Shown here: piece by piece, positions 1-7,875 of the stretch
Layout of the letters: each line of letters begins with the position of its first letter
Numbering within the stretch: position 1 is the stretch's first letter
DNA from: a virus
Virus record (IMG/VR): IMGVR_UViG_3300047548_001372
Location: 21,329 to 85,328 of that record
DNA: 64,000 bases
Strand: one strand, 5' to 3'
Made by a program: the position numbers and the translations under genes
The notes under the pieces: model-generated
The model's database searches: none
What the model was told of the DNA's origin: nothing
What the model saw: the letters and a program-made list of their open reading frames with translations, nothing else

Positions 1-1065
1 TTTTGGATTAACTGCATCAAGAATACCATGGATAAACGTACTAAGCAAGATGCGTGCGCCCTTCAAAAACCCTAATGCACGCAAATACTTATTCTCAATA
101 CCAGGATACCCATCAATAGCAGAAGCAATCTCTTCATCATCAACAAAATCACTGTAGTTAAAGTCAAACTTTGTATTCTTCTTTTTCTTTTTACGCTGCT
201 CTAATTCCCATCGTTGAACGTCCTTCACATTCAATGACGGAACATCTACACCAACTTTTAGTAGCATAGCCTTGAGCTGATCATTACTACTTGTGTTTAC
301 ACAACTATAACCATCTTTGGTAAAGACAATAGTGTCTGCTGCTCCTTGACTGATAAAGAGATCTTGTAAAACTTTATCAGCCACGCGCACATATTCACTG
401 AATGGGCCAATCATCGCAGAGAGCATTTCAGTATTTACATACACACCAGTATATTCCATCATTGCGGTAGGAGCAATGATAGCCATCTCTAAGTGATAGA
501 CACGAGTAAGTCCCTTCTCCTTAATTTCTTTCATCTGTTGATCATAGATTGGTAGAAGATAGGTTGTATCATCTGCTGCATATTGTAGTTCTTCATTACT
601 GAAGAATGATTCTGTGCGATTGATAAAACCCTCGCGCACACTCTTATCTCTAGTAATATTGAGACGACGCTTGCTTACATCAGCAAGACTAAAACCAACC
701 TTATATCCTACTGCCCAGATAAGACGATCTGCAATCATGGTATCGTGCATTGATACCATAGCAATACCATGGTGATAGAAGATCTTATAATCATACGTAA
801 GGTTATGACCAATCTTAAGAATATGTGGATTTTCCAATACTTCCTTAAAAATACTCATCGGTAGTTTTGTCATATCAAAGACAAAGCTATCATCACCATC
901 AATTGGTGCGCGGGTACTTAAAGACACCAACAACGGTCTAGCCTGATACGGATCAAGAGATGTCGTTTCAGTATCCACCCCAAGAATAGTATCATCCATC
1001 CAAGAGAGATCCTGTATTGCTGATAGGATAATAGCTGCTTGTGATTTGTTTGTAATATACTTCAT
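1..1065 (-). CDS. polA: DNA polymerase I (family A), N-terminal exonuclease part, cut by window edge
   Basis: This reading frame has no stop before position 1, so only the first 355 codons are present. It starts with a DEDDy-type 3'-5' exonuclease domain. Exo I has D31 and E33 in VDTETTSL, exo II has D92 in HNLTYDYKIF, and exo III is YAADD (Y162, D166). The last visible residues (GARILLSTFIHGIL) resemble the thumb entry of family A polymerases, so a polymerase domain should follow outside the window. It would copy the phage genome with proofreading. The ATG at 1063-1065 overlaps the TGA of the upstream gene (ATGA), which implies translational coupling at the end of the replication module. The exonuclease is clear; the polymerase part is inferred. 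Confidence 0.85.
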   Translation of the reverse strand, partial: MKYITNKSQAAIILSAIQDLSWMDDTILGVDTETTSLDPYQARPLLVSLSTRAPIDGDDSFVFDMTKLPMSIFKEVLENPHILKIGHNLTYDYKIFYHHGIAMVSMHDTMIADRLIWAVGYKVGFSLADVSKRRLNITRDKSVREGFINRTESFFSNEELQYAADDTTYLLPIYDQQMKEIKEKGLTRVYHLEMAIIAPTAMMEYTGVYVNTEMLSAMIGPFSEYVRVADKVLQDLFISQGAADTIVFTKDGYSCVNTSSNDQLKAMLLKVGVDVPSLNVKDVQRWELEQRKKKKKNTKFDFNYSDFVDDEEIASAIDGYPGIENKYLRALGFLKGARILLSTFIHGILDAVNPK

Positions 1066-1463
1066 ACGCGCACAAAACTTTCTTTATCAACGCTAGTTAC
1101 AGCTGATCCAGCAATCTTCACGACAAACGACCCAGTAGCCGACCCAGTCTCCGACCCAGTTACATTTGGTCTAATAGTAACACATGCGACGCCAATTGTC
1201 CAATCAACATCTTCATCTACAAAAACCAACTCATTCTGATTATCAAAGACTAGTTTGATAAGTGTGGGTGAATAGGCTTTACCATCTTCACCCACACGCT
1301 TCTCTGGAGCTAGTTTAAAACCTGTTGTTTTCTGTATGGCAATGTCAGTAAGTATACCACAAAACTCATGTGTGTCAAATGTGATTATACACGCATGACC
1401 TAACAGTGTATAAAATAAACTACGAATAGCTTCAACTCTCTGCTGCTGTCCTTTTGTTGCCAT
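1062..1463 (-). CDS. Hypothetical protein, 133 aa, in replication module
   Basis: No family is recognised. The protein has a basic start followed by beta-rich stretches such as CIITFDTHEFCGILTDI and LVFVDEDVDWTIGVACV, which would fit a small Sm-like or OB-like barrel. That is a guess from pattern only. A Gly-Ser-Thr repeat tract (TGSETGSATGS) near residue 105 looks like a flexible linker. The ATG at 1461-1463 is preceded by TAGGAG. The gene lies between the resolvase-like and polymerase genes and its stop overlaps the polymerase start by 4 nt, so a role beside replication is likely. The 43 nt before the gene contain three 13-bp tandem repeats. Confidence 0.6.
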   Translation of the reverse strand: MATKGQQQRVEAIRSLFYTLLGHACIITFDTHEFCGILTDIAIQKTTGFKLAPEKRVGEDGKAYSPTLIKLVFDNQNELVFVDEDVDWTIGVACVTIRPNVTGSETGSATGSFVVKIAGSAVTSVDKESFVRV

Positions 1464-1471
1464 ACATACTC

Positions 1472-1510
1472 CTAACTGATTATACTAACTGTTTATACTA
1501 GCTGTTTATA
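1472..1510. repeat. Three 13-bp tandem repeats (CTAACTGTTTATA type)
   Basis: Units start at 1472, 1485 and 1498 and read CTAACTGATTATA, CTAACTGTTTATA and CTAGCTGTTTATA. They fill the junction between the resolvase-like gene and the following 133-aa gene, just upstream of that gene's ribosome binding site on the minus strand. Confidence 0.85.
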
Positions 1511-2606
1511 CTTCTACTGCTGATAGTACTTTATACATAAGATCTCGTAGGAAGTATAAAGGCATAAAGTATATCGTCTTTTCAGCCTTATTGATATAGA
1601 GTGAGATCTTTGCAAATCGTACGCTTATACTTTCCCCCGCACTATCTTGAATAAACTGAACTTTCATAGCGTTCTCAATTGCATCGAGAAACATCATGAT
1701 ATTTGGTGAATACTTTACTGAATTATCTTTTCTCATACTAGGATTACCACGATGCGTAGAGATGTATGACCAATTCTCTGTAGTAGGTGATGAAAGCATA
1801 TACTCTAGTATAGCACGATCACAGTCATATGTCAAGAGCTTTCGTACAGCCTCTTCTGTCAGCAATGCACAGTAAAATGGTGTGTCATGAAAATGCAATA
1901 CAATAGTACCTAGCTTTGCGCGGGTAACGTATACCTCATTCTCTAACTGATCAAACCATTCATCACCTTTAAAAATAATAGCAGGACGATTGTAACGTAG
2001 CTTTGCGGTCATCTTACATTCAACAATCATCATCCCATCTTCATACCGCTTATCATCTACCTGAACGTATAAAGGAACCATAACATCACCCTTCCAACTT
2101 CTTCCTGCTCCTGATAACGGTACCCTTTTCCCTTTCAGGTATTTTGCTACATAGTTTTCCATTCTCCGCGCACGATCTTTATTTAATCTATTTGTTTTTG
2201 CACGATCTTCCATAATTTCCTTTCTTCCAGCATTGCCTGATTTTGTCAGCTGCTTGGACGGCTTTCCTCGTACAAGCACCCTTGCTACAGACTGCTGGAA
2301 TATGTATTCATGAATATTATCCTTTCCCACTAATCTATATCGCTCATCAACAAAGCCTGGCTTTGTTACTGGAATATCCTTTGTTCTTGCATTAAACGCC
2401 TTAGACACCCCAGGATCAATGTCCTGGAGTGTCTTTGGAAAGCGTAGTGTAGTATCTGCTGGTTTAGGTGCTCTGCTGTGCATTGAACGCTGTAGAGTGT
2501 ATTTCCTTGAGCGCACAATACCCAACCTCTTTTCCAGTTTTTCTACTCCTAATAACCTTCCTTTAAATCTACGTTTTACTTTTGTATGTACCTTTGTGCG
2601 CGGCAT
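1506..2606 (-). CDS. Putative PD-(D/E)XK nuclease, Holliday junction resolvase-like
   Basis: This 366-aa protein has a long basic N-terminal region (residues 1-45, many K/R) followed by a candidate PD-(D/E)XK nuclease core. The core shows GAGRSWKGDV with D174, then a beta strand and ECK at 196-198. This spacing and the GxGR lead-in resemble archaeal Hjc-type resolvases. Such enzymes cut branched DNA, here probably replication or packaging intermediates. The gene starts 2 nt after the DnaB stop, in line with the replication operon. The C-terminal 150 residues are not recognised. Another structure-specific nuclease or a repair enzyme remains possible. Confidence 0.55.
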   Translation of the reverse strand: MPRTKVHTKVKRRFKGRLLGVEKLEKRLGIVRSRKYTLQRSMHSRAPKPADTTLRFPKTLQDIDPGVSKAFNARTKDIPVTKPGFVDERYRLVGKDNIHEYIFQQSVARVLVRGKPSKQLTKSGNAGRKEIMEDRAKTNRLNKDRARRMENYVAKYLKGKRVPLSGAGRSWKGDVMVPLYVQVDDKRYEDGMMIVECKMTAKLRYNRPAIIFKGDEWFDQLENEVYVTRAKLGTIVLHFHDTPFYCALLTEEAVRKLLTYDCDRAILEYMLSSPTTENWSYISTHRGNPSMRKDNSVKYSPNIMMFLDAIENAMKVQFIQDSAGESISVRFAKISLYINKAEKTIYFMPLYFLRDLMYKVLSAVEV

Positions 2607-2608
2607 GC

Positions 2609-3856
2609 CTATACATCCATTCCCTTAAACCGCTGATATGGCCCACAGAAAAGGATAGACGTTGTACCAATAGGCCCAAAGCGATTCTTTAAGAAGTTCA
2701 CTTCTACATTACGAACTTCTGTGTTGGTATCATCAGGATTAAGCAGAAACACCACATCTGCTACCTGTGCAATCTCACCACTATCACGAATACCATCAAG
2801 CCCCTGACCATTGCGATTAAGTTGCGAGAGTGCTACAATGGTGATGTTTAATTCCTTGGCAAGAGCTTTTAGCGTTTCTGCTACTTCGCCAAGATCACTA
2901 TTGGTATTTCCTGTTGGATTATGATTTACGATCTGAATATAGTCAAGGAATACTACACGTACACCATTCTGGATGACATGCTCCCTAATTTCCTTTACCA
3001 TCTTATAGAGCGTAATCTTTCCATTATCAATAACATACATTGGTAACTTTTGCAGTGTGGTAACAACACGCTCAATATCCTGTGTCTGCTCTGGTGTCAA
3101 CCTACCACTTGCAATGTATCGGCTATCGATACTGAGTGTATCAGCAATCCATTTGACAAAGAGATCTTCTTTTGACATCTCAAGACTAAAGAATAGGCTT
3201 GGTGTAGGATCGTGATCACCATTGGTGTTAACCTGCCTTGCCATCTCTAGCATACTGTTCGCTACCAGTGTTGTCTTACCACCACCTGGCCCTGCTGCAA
3301 GTACAATAAAAGCCTTTGGCTTCCACTCACCACCCATTCGGATGTCCAACCAAGGCATACCAGTAGAAGCAAAACGATACTTCTTACCTAGCTTTGCGTG
3401 AAGATTACCAAGAAACTCTACAGCACCACCAGTAGTTGAACTATCTTCACCAGCACCTACTGCATGGAAGGATAGTGATCGCATAATATCACCATCGCTA
3501 GGACTAAACTGGCTTGCAATAAACTCAAACTCTTCTGCTTTCTGCCGTGCAACACGCTTCGTAGCTAGACGCACACAGTCATCAAATACCGCTGCAATAG
3601 ATGTTGTGTGAGATGCAAGAAGCTCTCCTGGAACTTCACCCTTGAGATGCAGTGATAGACCTCTAAGATCAAGAGAGCCATACTGAGTAAAAGTATCACG
3701 TAGTGCGCGAAAGACAATAACACGCTCTTCAGTAAACATCACCTCATTAATACGATGAAGATAGACAGCGTTCTTTGGATCAAGAAGAGCTGCAAGTAGC
3801 TTCCACTCACTTACCTCATCAACGAACACATTGCTGAAAGAAATACTTTTTGTCAT
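2609..3856 (-). CDS. dnaB: Replicative DNA helicase, DnaB family
   Basis: The 415-aa protein has an N-terminal DnaB-like helical domain (residues 10-110) and a RecA-type helicase domain. Walker A is GPGGGKTT at 189-196, Walker B is FLDY at 303-306 and SQLNR lies at 344-348. It would unwind DNA as a ring hexamer at the fork, loaded with the primase encoded just upstream. An in-frame extension to 3913 exists. The ATG at 3854-3856 is preferred because AGAAAGG sits just before it and family N-termini begin near this point. The gap to the primase gene is 35 nt and the next gene follows after 2 nt. Confidence 0.93.
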   Translation of the reverse strand: MTKSISFSNVFVDEVSEWKLLAALLDPKNAVYLHRINEVMFTEERVIVFRALRDTFTQYGSLDLRGLSLHLKGEVPGELLASHTTSIAAVFDDCVRLATKRVARQKAEEFEFIASQFSPSDGDIMRSLSFHAVGAGEDSSTTGGAVEFLGNLHAKLGKKYRFASTGMPWLDIRMGGEWKPKAFIVLAAGPGGGKTTLVANSMLEMARQVNTNGDHDPTPSLFFSLEMSKEDLFVKWIADTLSIDSRYIASGRLTPEQTQDIERVVTTLQKLPMYVIDNGKITLYKMVKEIREHVIQNGVRVVFLDYIQIVNHNPTGNTNSDLGEVAETLKALAKELNITIVALSQLNRNGQGLDGIRDSGEIAQVADVVFLLNPDDTNTEVRNVEVNFLKNRFGPIGTTSILFCGPYQRFKGMDV

Positions 3857-3891
3857 AAAGAACCTTTCTAATAGAGATACTGGTAGAGAGA

Positions 3892-4764
3892 TTAATAGCG
3901 AAATTGTAGCCACGTTTCATAAGGAAGCGCAGCTTGAAGAATACAGGGGAATAAGTCTGGTGCTTCTAGTAGGAATGAATCAATATCCATCTTCTCTTTA
4001 CCTAATGACGGTAGTGTTGCTACTCGGCAGGTGTCGAAGTTGGATGCAATGTTTATCACTGCCCGCGCAATAGTATACCGCTGCTCTGGTTGTGTGTCAA
4101 ATAGAATAATCACATCTTGACCATACTGCTGTCGAAAGCCTTTCCTCCATGTATTCATACCTGGAAGTGCTATAGTAGGATATCCATGTTGAAATGCAAT
4201 AGCGGCTTTAATTTCACCCTCTGTAAGAATGAGTGTTTTATTTTTTGATAGAAAGTAATTGTATGGATAATCTGCTCCTCTGAAGTATGTACTATGTCGT
4301 GGTGATTTGTATTTTTGTTCAGCTGTTTTTTCTAGTGTGCGCGCACGAATATCAGAAACCACACCATCAAAACCTATATAAGGAAACGTAACACGATTAG
4401 CAAAAAATGCTTTTCCCTGAACTGCTAATCCAGCATGCCGTGCTACATCCGTACGATACCAGATAGCAGAATCATCTGGACAATATCCAATACGTAGTTG
4501 AACAATTGTAGTATCTGTAAAGCCTCGTTGATATAACCATGCAGTAACTTCTGGTGTTAAGCAACTATGATAGTAGTTACTCATACGATCATAGTAATCA
4601 CGAATATGATCAAGTAATGGGCTTCTAGTAAGTGTGGTTGTTTTTTCTACACCATCAATATAGGCTTTATAACTACAACTAAAACAATACCCAAGATTAT
4701 TATGACTAGTAATGTAAAAATTACTTTTACCACAATGTGGGCATTCCTCTTTTTTTCCAGACAT
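3892..4764 (-). CDS. DNA primase with zinc finger and TOPRIM domain
   Basis: The 290-aa protein starts with a zinc ribbon (C8, C11, C27, C30), as in DnaG and T7 gp4 primases. After a linker a TOPRIM core is visible: LILTEGEIKA gives the catalytic glutamate and VIILFDTQPEQ gives the aspartate region, though the second acidic pair is weak (DTQ rather than DxD). It would make RNA primers for replication. The start at 4764 follows AAAGG. A longer in-frame start at 4821 would run through tandem repeats and add a hydrophobic tail, so it is rejected. It sits directly before dnaB, forming a separate primase and helicase pair. Confidence 0.87.
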   Translation of the reverse strand: MSGKKEECPHCGKSNFYITSHNNLGYCFSCSYKAYIDGVEKTTTLTRSPLLDHIRDYYDRMSNYYHSCLTPEVTAWLYQRGFTDTTIVQLRIGYCPDDSAIWYRTDVARHAGLAVQGKAFFANRVTFPYIGFDGVVSDIRARTLEKTAEQKYKSPRHSTYFRGADYPYNYFLSKNKTLILTEGEIKAAIAFQHGYPTIALPGMNTWRKGFRQQYGQDVIILFDTQPEQRYTIARAVINIASNFDTCRVATLPSLGKEKMDIDSFLLEAPDLFPCILQAALPYETWLQFRY

Positions 4765-4776
4765 AATATATACCTT

Positions 4777-4826
4777 TATAACAAAGAGTATAACAAAAAG
4801 TATAACAGAAAGATATAACAAAAAAG
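4777..4826. repeat. Four 12-13 bp tandem repeats (TATAACAAAAAG type)
   Basis: Copies start at 4777, 4789, 4801 and 4814. They fill the primase leader between the upstream terminator and the primase ribosome binding site, and read as TTTTTGTTATA units on the minus strand. Confidence 0.85.
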
Positions 4827-4854
4827 ATAGGGCATAGCCGAAACTATGCCCTAT
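4827..4854 (-). terminator. Rho-independent terminator after the SSB-like gene
   Basis: Perfect 11-bp arms ATAGGGCATAG (4827-4837) and CTATGCCCTAT (4844-4854) enclose a 6-nt loop. On the minus strand the hairpin is followed by a T-rich tract (TCTTTTTTG). It lies just after the stop of the gene at 4872. Confidence 0.9.
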
Positions 4855-4871
4855 TTTCTATCTACCCTTAA

Positions 4872-5738
4872 CTACTCGCCGTCTTCTTCAGTTGCCCCTT
4901 CTAGTTGCGGGAAGAGTACAATACCAGAGTCCTTCATCACCTCATCAAAATCTTCACCGTCAAGCAGTGCGTTGATCACGCTATGTGGCCAAGGCTTCAC
5001 CCAACTCTTCAGATCGTAGCGAGGAAGATTGACGTGCTCCTCTGCAAGAGGACGAAAATCACCAGCCACCTGAAACGCACGACGAGTATCAGTACCATCA
5101 CCAGTTACACGCAGTGCAATATCAAACTCATACAACTGAAGCACACGATCCTCGTTATCTGGTGCGGTAACACTACCTACAAGATCATTGAGTCCTTGCA
5201 GCATATGCTTACCACCAGGCTTACCATTACTGCCCTCTAGGATGCGCACCTGAAGCAATGGTGAAGGAGTACCGTCTAGCTTTGTCGTAGTACCGTTGAC
5301 TTCGACATAGTACTGATTATTCTCTGAAGGATAGGCAACCTTATTGTTTGGTAGCTTAATCACCTTCGTCTTATCCAACACATTGATCGCAAAACGCTGC
5401 TTTGCCAGTACACGATCACGGTTAGGCTTACCATTTACCTCACGAGGAAGATCGTGGTACAGACGCTCCCAGATAGGATTACTGAACGGCTTGTACGGAT
5501 CAACCATCACGCGCTGCTGCCGCTGCTGTCCCTGCTTCATCACTGGGATCCAGTACTCTGCAAATGGTACTTCATCCTGCATCGCCATACCAGCTGACGT
5601 AACGTGCGGGAGAATACGAAACACACGACGCCCAGTACGATAAATACCACGCAGAGGATCAATCCATGGATTAACAAAATCTTCCGTAGAACCAGTACTA
5701 GCACCACGAGTGTTCTTCATGCTGTCACCAAATGCCAT
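4872..5738 (-). CDS. Putative single-stranded DNA-binding protein
   Basis: The 288-aa protein has a central region rich in aromatic and basic residues (RVFRILPHV, AEYWIPVMKQ, NPIWERLYHDL, RFAINVLDKTKV) and an acidic C-terminus ending EGATEEDGE. This layout resembles T4 gp32-like and T7 gp2.5-like ssDNA-binding proteins, whose acidic tails contact replication partners. No zinc ligands are evident. It is the first gene after a strong promoter and is closed by a terminator, so it is a single-gene unit that could be expressed highly, as expected for an SSB. The assignment rests on pattern and position beside primase and helicase. Confidence 0.55.
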   Translation of the reverse strand: MAFGDSMKNTRGASTGSTEDFVNPWIDPLRGIYRTGRRVFRILPHVTSAGMAMQDEVPFAEYWIPVMKQGQQRQQRVMVDPYKPFSNPIWERLYHDLPREVNGKPNRDRVLAKQRFAINVLDKTKVIKLPNNKVAYPSENNQYYVEVNGTTTKLDGTPSPLLQVRILEGSNGKPGGKHMLQGLNDLVGSVTAPDNEDRVLQLYEFDIALRVTGDGTDTRRAFQVAGDFRPLAEEHVNLPRYDLKSWVKPWPHSVINALLDGEDFDEVMKDSGIVLFPQLEGATEEDGE

Positions 5739-5796
5739 AGTAGACCTCCATTCAGTATTGTCTAGCTGCTGTACATCAGCTGCTCTTCATATTGTC

Positions 5797-5825
5797 AGTA
5801 TATCACGAGTAATGCTTGTTGTCAA
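5797..5825 (-). promoter_or_regulatory. Sigma70 promoter for the SSB-like gene
   Basis: On the minus strand TTGACA (5825-5820), a 17-nt spacer and TATACT (5802-5797) match the consensus. The start of transcription would be near 5790. A stem-loop AGCTG/CAGCT at 5764-5781 lies in the leader. Confidence 0.85.
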
Positions 5826-5846
5826 GTGGTTTATGTTAGCGTTGTG

Positions 5847-6161
5847 TTAGCGAATTAGTTTTGTTGTTGTTGTTGTGTGTGGATTGTAATCTTCTGCCTG
5901 CATAACCCTCTGTATAAACTGCTCAAACTCTTTAGGATCAACACGGTTAATGGTAAGATCCACAGAGTCCCATGGCATCTGTAGAAGAATTGGCCCATTT
6001 GTTGCTACAATCCCTGTAAGAATCTCTTGCACTTCAGGATTCCAAATAATGATAGACTGCATATTAGAATCGATAGCGATGTATACCTTTGCCTCTTCTC
6101 TAAATGATACCCTCTGCGTTTCTTGCTCTTGTACTGGTTCTTGTGTCATGTCTTGTGTCAT
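5847..6161 (-). CDS. Hypothetical protein, 104 aa
   Basis: Not recognised. It has a Gln/Glu-rich start (MTQDMTQEPVQEQETQ), then a mixed alpha/beta middle (AKVYIAIDSNMQSIIIW) and a Thr-rich tail. The ATG at 6159-6161 follows AAGGAG at good spacing; a second ATG four codons later is possible. It is the last gene of a run of small minus-strand genes (7575 to 5847) driven by the promoter near 7640, and lies just before the SSB promoter. Position suggests an early function. Confidence 0.6.
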   Translation of the reverse strand: MTQDMTQEPVQEQETQRVSFREEAKVYIAIDSNMQSIIIWNPEVQEILTGIVATNGPILLQMPWDSVDLTINRVDPKEFEQFIQRVMQAEDYNPHTTTTTKLIR

Positions 6162-6191
6162 GTGTTACTCCTTTTTATTCTTGCCCGCGCA

Positions 6192-6410
6192 TTACGCACA
6201 CCATCGTTCAAAGCTCATTGCATCAACCTTCATGATCTCTTGAGCCATCTCAATAAGATCTACCCGATCACAGTCCATGTGGTTTGCTACATAGTTTACA
6301 AACAGTTTAAGTAATTCATCTTCTACAATATGCGCCATTTCATGATCTCCGATTGATGCGTAAGTTGAGATCTCTTCGATACGTTCGCGCACATGCTCAA
6401 TGGTTAGCAT
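6192..6410 (-). CDS. Hypothetical protein, 72 aa
   Basis: A small, mostly helical acidic protein of unknown function. The ATG at 6408-6410 follows AAAGGAG with a 7-nt gap, a strong ribosome binding site. It belongs to the cluster of small minus-strand genes between the glycosyltransferase and the SSB-like gene. No membrane segment or cysteine pair is seen. Confidence 0.6.
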   Translation of the reverse strand: MLTIEHVRERIEEISTYASIGDHEMAHIVEDELLKLFVNYVANHMDCDRVDLIEMAQEIMKVDAMSFERWCA

Positions 6411-6422
6411 AAGTATGCTCCT

Positions 6423-6797
6423 TTACACTACATATCTAGAATCGTAACGATCTCCGATAGTTGTATCAGTAGCGATCTGTTTTGCATTGATAACTTCAAT
6501 GTCTAGTATAGCAGATTCCCACATAGCGTAATAATGATCAAGTAAAACTACTTCTCGTAAACTTTGCTCTTCTCTTACATAGAAGATAAAGCTCTCTTGA
6601 ATAAGATCCATGACTAATTCACGTGCGTGATGTACTGCTAAGCCTAGATGATGTAGTGCAAGTAGGTAACTATGGTAGTTATTTTGATTACAGTTTTGAA
6701 ATGTATTCAACTTATTTTTTAACAGTTGATACTGAATATACATTTTTCTAATAACTTCTATTGCTTGATCTTCGCTTGCTGTTCGTTCGTTACTCAT
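6423..6797 (-). CDS. Hypothetical protein, 124 aa
   Basis: Predicted largely helical, with no recognised domain. Visible features are an Asn/His/Tyr-rich stretch (NCNQNNYHSYLLALHHLG) and several acidic helices. The start follows AAAGGA. The 123-aa protein encoded just upstream has similar size and helical character, with loosely similar endings (LREVVLLDHYYAMWESA here, SSLHIIYELWYSSVY there). They may be old paralogues, but the similarity is weak. Confidence 0.58.
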   Translation of the reverse strand: MSNERTASEDQAIEVIRKMYIQYQLLKNKLNTFQNCNQNNYHSYLLALHHLGLAVHHARELVMDLIQESFIFYVREEQSLREVVLLDHYYAMWESAILDIEVINAKQIATDTTIGDRYDSRYVV

Positions 6798-6808
6798 AGC
6801 GATCCTTT

Positions 6809-7180
6809 CTATTCTGTGCGCGCACAGTATACACTACTATACCACAACTCATAAATAATATGCAAAGATGAAAGGGGTGAGTAGGATACATTATTCCTTT
6901 CCAGACTAGCAAGAAGTAGATCACGAACAAACTCTTGTGACATAATCTTACCTGCGTTTATCGCAGAGATGCTATCGGATACGCGACGTGGTAGGCTGTA
7001 TGGTGTGTAGATAAGTGCAGAATCAAACGCATCGATAGTTCGCTCTAATGCTACGTAGCAATGATAGATGTCCATAATCTCATTTGGATCTGCGTTATGG
7101 ATAATCGATTCCTCAGGCTCATTCCGAAAAGCCTTTCGTTGATTATAAGCAATAGGTGTTGAAAGATCTTTGTTATTCAT
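6809..7180 (-). CDS. Hypothetical protein, 123 aa
   Basis: Helical protein with no known domain. Its ATG at 7178-7180 overlaps the stop of the preceding gene by one base, so the two are translationally coupled. The last codons contain the palindrome CTGTGCGCGCACAG (6814-6827), a phage-wide word used here in coding sequence. It is part of the small-gene operon starting at 7575. Confidence 0.58.
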   Translation of the reverse strand: MNNKDLSTPIAYNQRKAFRNEPEESIIHNADPNEIMDIYHCYVALERTIDAFDSALIYTPYSLPRRVSDSISAINAGKIMSQEFVRDLLLASLERNNVSYSPLSSLHIIYELWYSSVYCARTE

Positions 7181-7575
7181 TAAAATGCCTCAAAGCTATC
7201 AGAAGTATCACTAGGCGTGTCGAAGAACGCTGCCGAGTTGGTAAGCATAGCCAAATCAAGCGCAGCAAGTACGTGATCGCCATCCTCGTCACGATCTACA
7301 CCATGAAGTTTCCAAAAAAGTGACGTAAACTCAGCCTCCATATACCCAATAACATATTGGTATCCAATATGTTCCCAAGGTTGAAGATTGTGCGTGTTAT
7401 TTTTTGCATTTGTAATAAACTTCTGCACAAAATCTAGAGCCTCCTCTAAAGCCTCATGGGACGATGCGTTATGAACTGCTGCTGTTGCACCAATAAAACC
7501 TGAAAGAAGCAGTGTGCGTACATTCGCAATAAACGCATCCTTACGATCCTCAAGCATCTTAATATGATCTTCCAT
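7180..7575 (-). CDS. Hypothetical protein, 131 aa, first gene of a small operon
   Basis: A helical protein with an acidic C-terminal tail (VDRDEDGDH, then DTPSDTSDSFEAF). Nothing in it identifies a function. It is the first gene after a near-consensus sigma70 promoter, so probably an early gene. Its stop overlaps the start of the next gene. The acidic tail would fit a DNA-mimic or protein-binding inhibitor, but this is speculation. Confidence 0.58.
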   Translation of the reverse strand: MEDHIKMLEDRKDAFIANVRTLLLSGFIGATAAVHNASSHEALEEALDFVQKFITNAKNNTHNLQPWEHIGYQYVIGYMEAEFTSLFWKLHGVDRDEDGDHVLAALDLAMLTNSAAFFDTPSDTSDSFEAF

Positions 7576-7625
7576 AATGCTTCCTTTCTTGCTTTTCTTT
7601 ATGCTTGCTTTTTCTTACCACGAAC

Positions 7626-7654
7626 ATCATAGCACAAGTCAAGCATCCTGTCAA
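7626..7654 (-). promoter_or_regulatory. Sigma70 promoter for the small-gene operon
   Basis: Minus strand TTGACA (7654-7649), 17-nt spacer, TATGAT (7631-7626). Just upstream lies the perfect palindrome ATAGGTAATTTTACCTAT (7654-7671), a possible operator touching the -35 box. Confidence 0.85.
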
Positions 7655-7671
7655 TAGGTAATTTTACCTAT
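7654..7671. promoter_or_regulatory. 18-bp perfect palindrome at the -35 box, possible operator
   Basis: ATAGGTAA and TTACCTAT are perfect arms with a TT centre. It abuts the -35 hexamer of the promoter at 7626-7654, the position expected for a regulator site. No matching repressor is identified. Confidence 0.5.
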
Positions 7672-7684
7672 GTGTGCGCGAGTA

Positions 7685-7870
7685 CTAATACCCTAATTCC
7701 TTTTCCACATCACGAGTAAAATCATTCATCCCATCAAGAATAATCTTACGTAGTGTTGGTGTAACTAGATTTTGTTTTTCTAATTCTAAGAGCATACGCT
7801 TAATATACTTCCCGCGCAAATGTAGTAAAACCCTCTGAGTAATAGTTTTCTGTCGTAATTCTGTAAGCAT
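7685..7870 (-). CDS. Hypothetical small basic protein, 61 aa
   Basis: A short helical protein rich in Arg, Lys and Leu (HLRGKYIKRMLLELEKQNLV). Its start is 5 nt after the glycosyltransferase stop, so the two are probably co-transcribed. Function unknown. The size and charge would fit a small nucleic-acid-binding or structural peptide. Confidence 0.5.
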   Translation of the reverse strand: MLTELRQKTITQRVLLHLRGKYIKRMLLELEKQNLVTPTLRKIILDGMNDFTRDVEKELGY

Positions 7871-7875
7871 TCCCT

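Noticed and set aside
3831-4073. Plus-strand frame opposite the primase end
   Set aside because: Shadow of minus-strand primase and helicase genes; no ribosome binding site.
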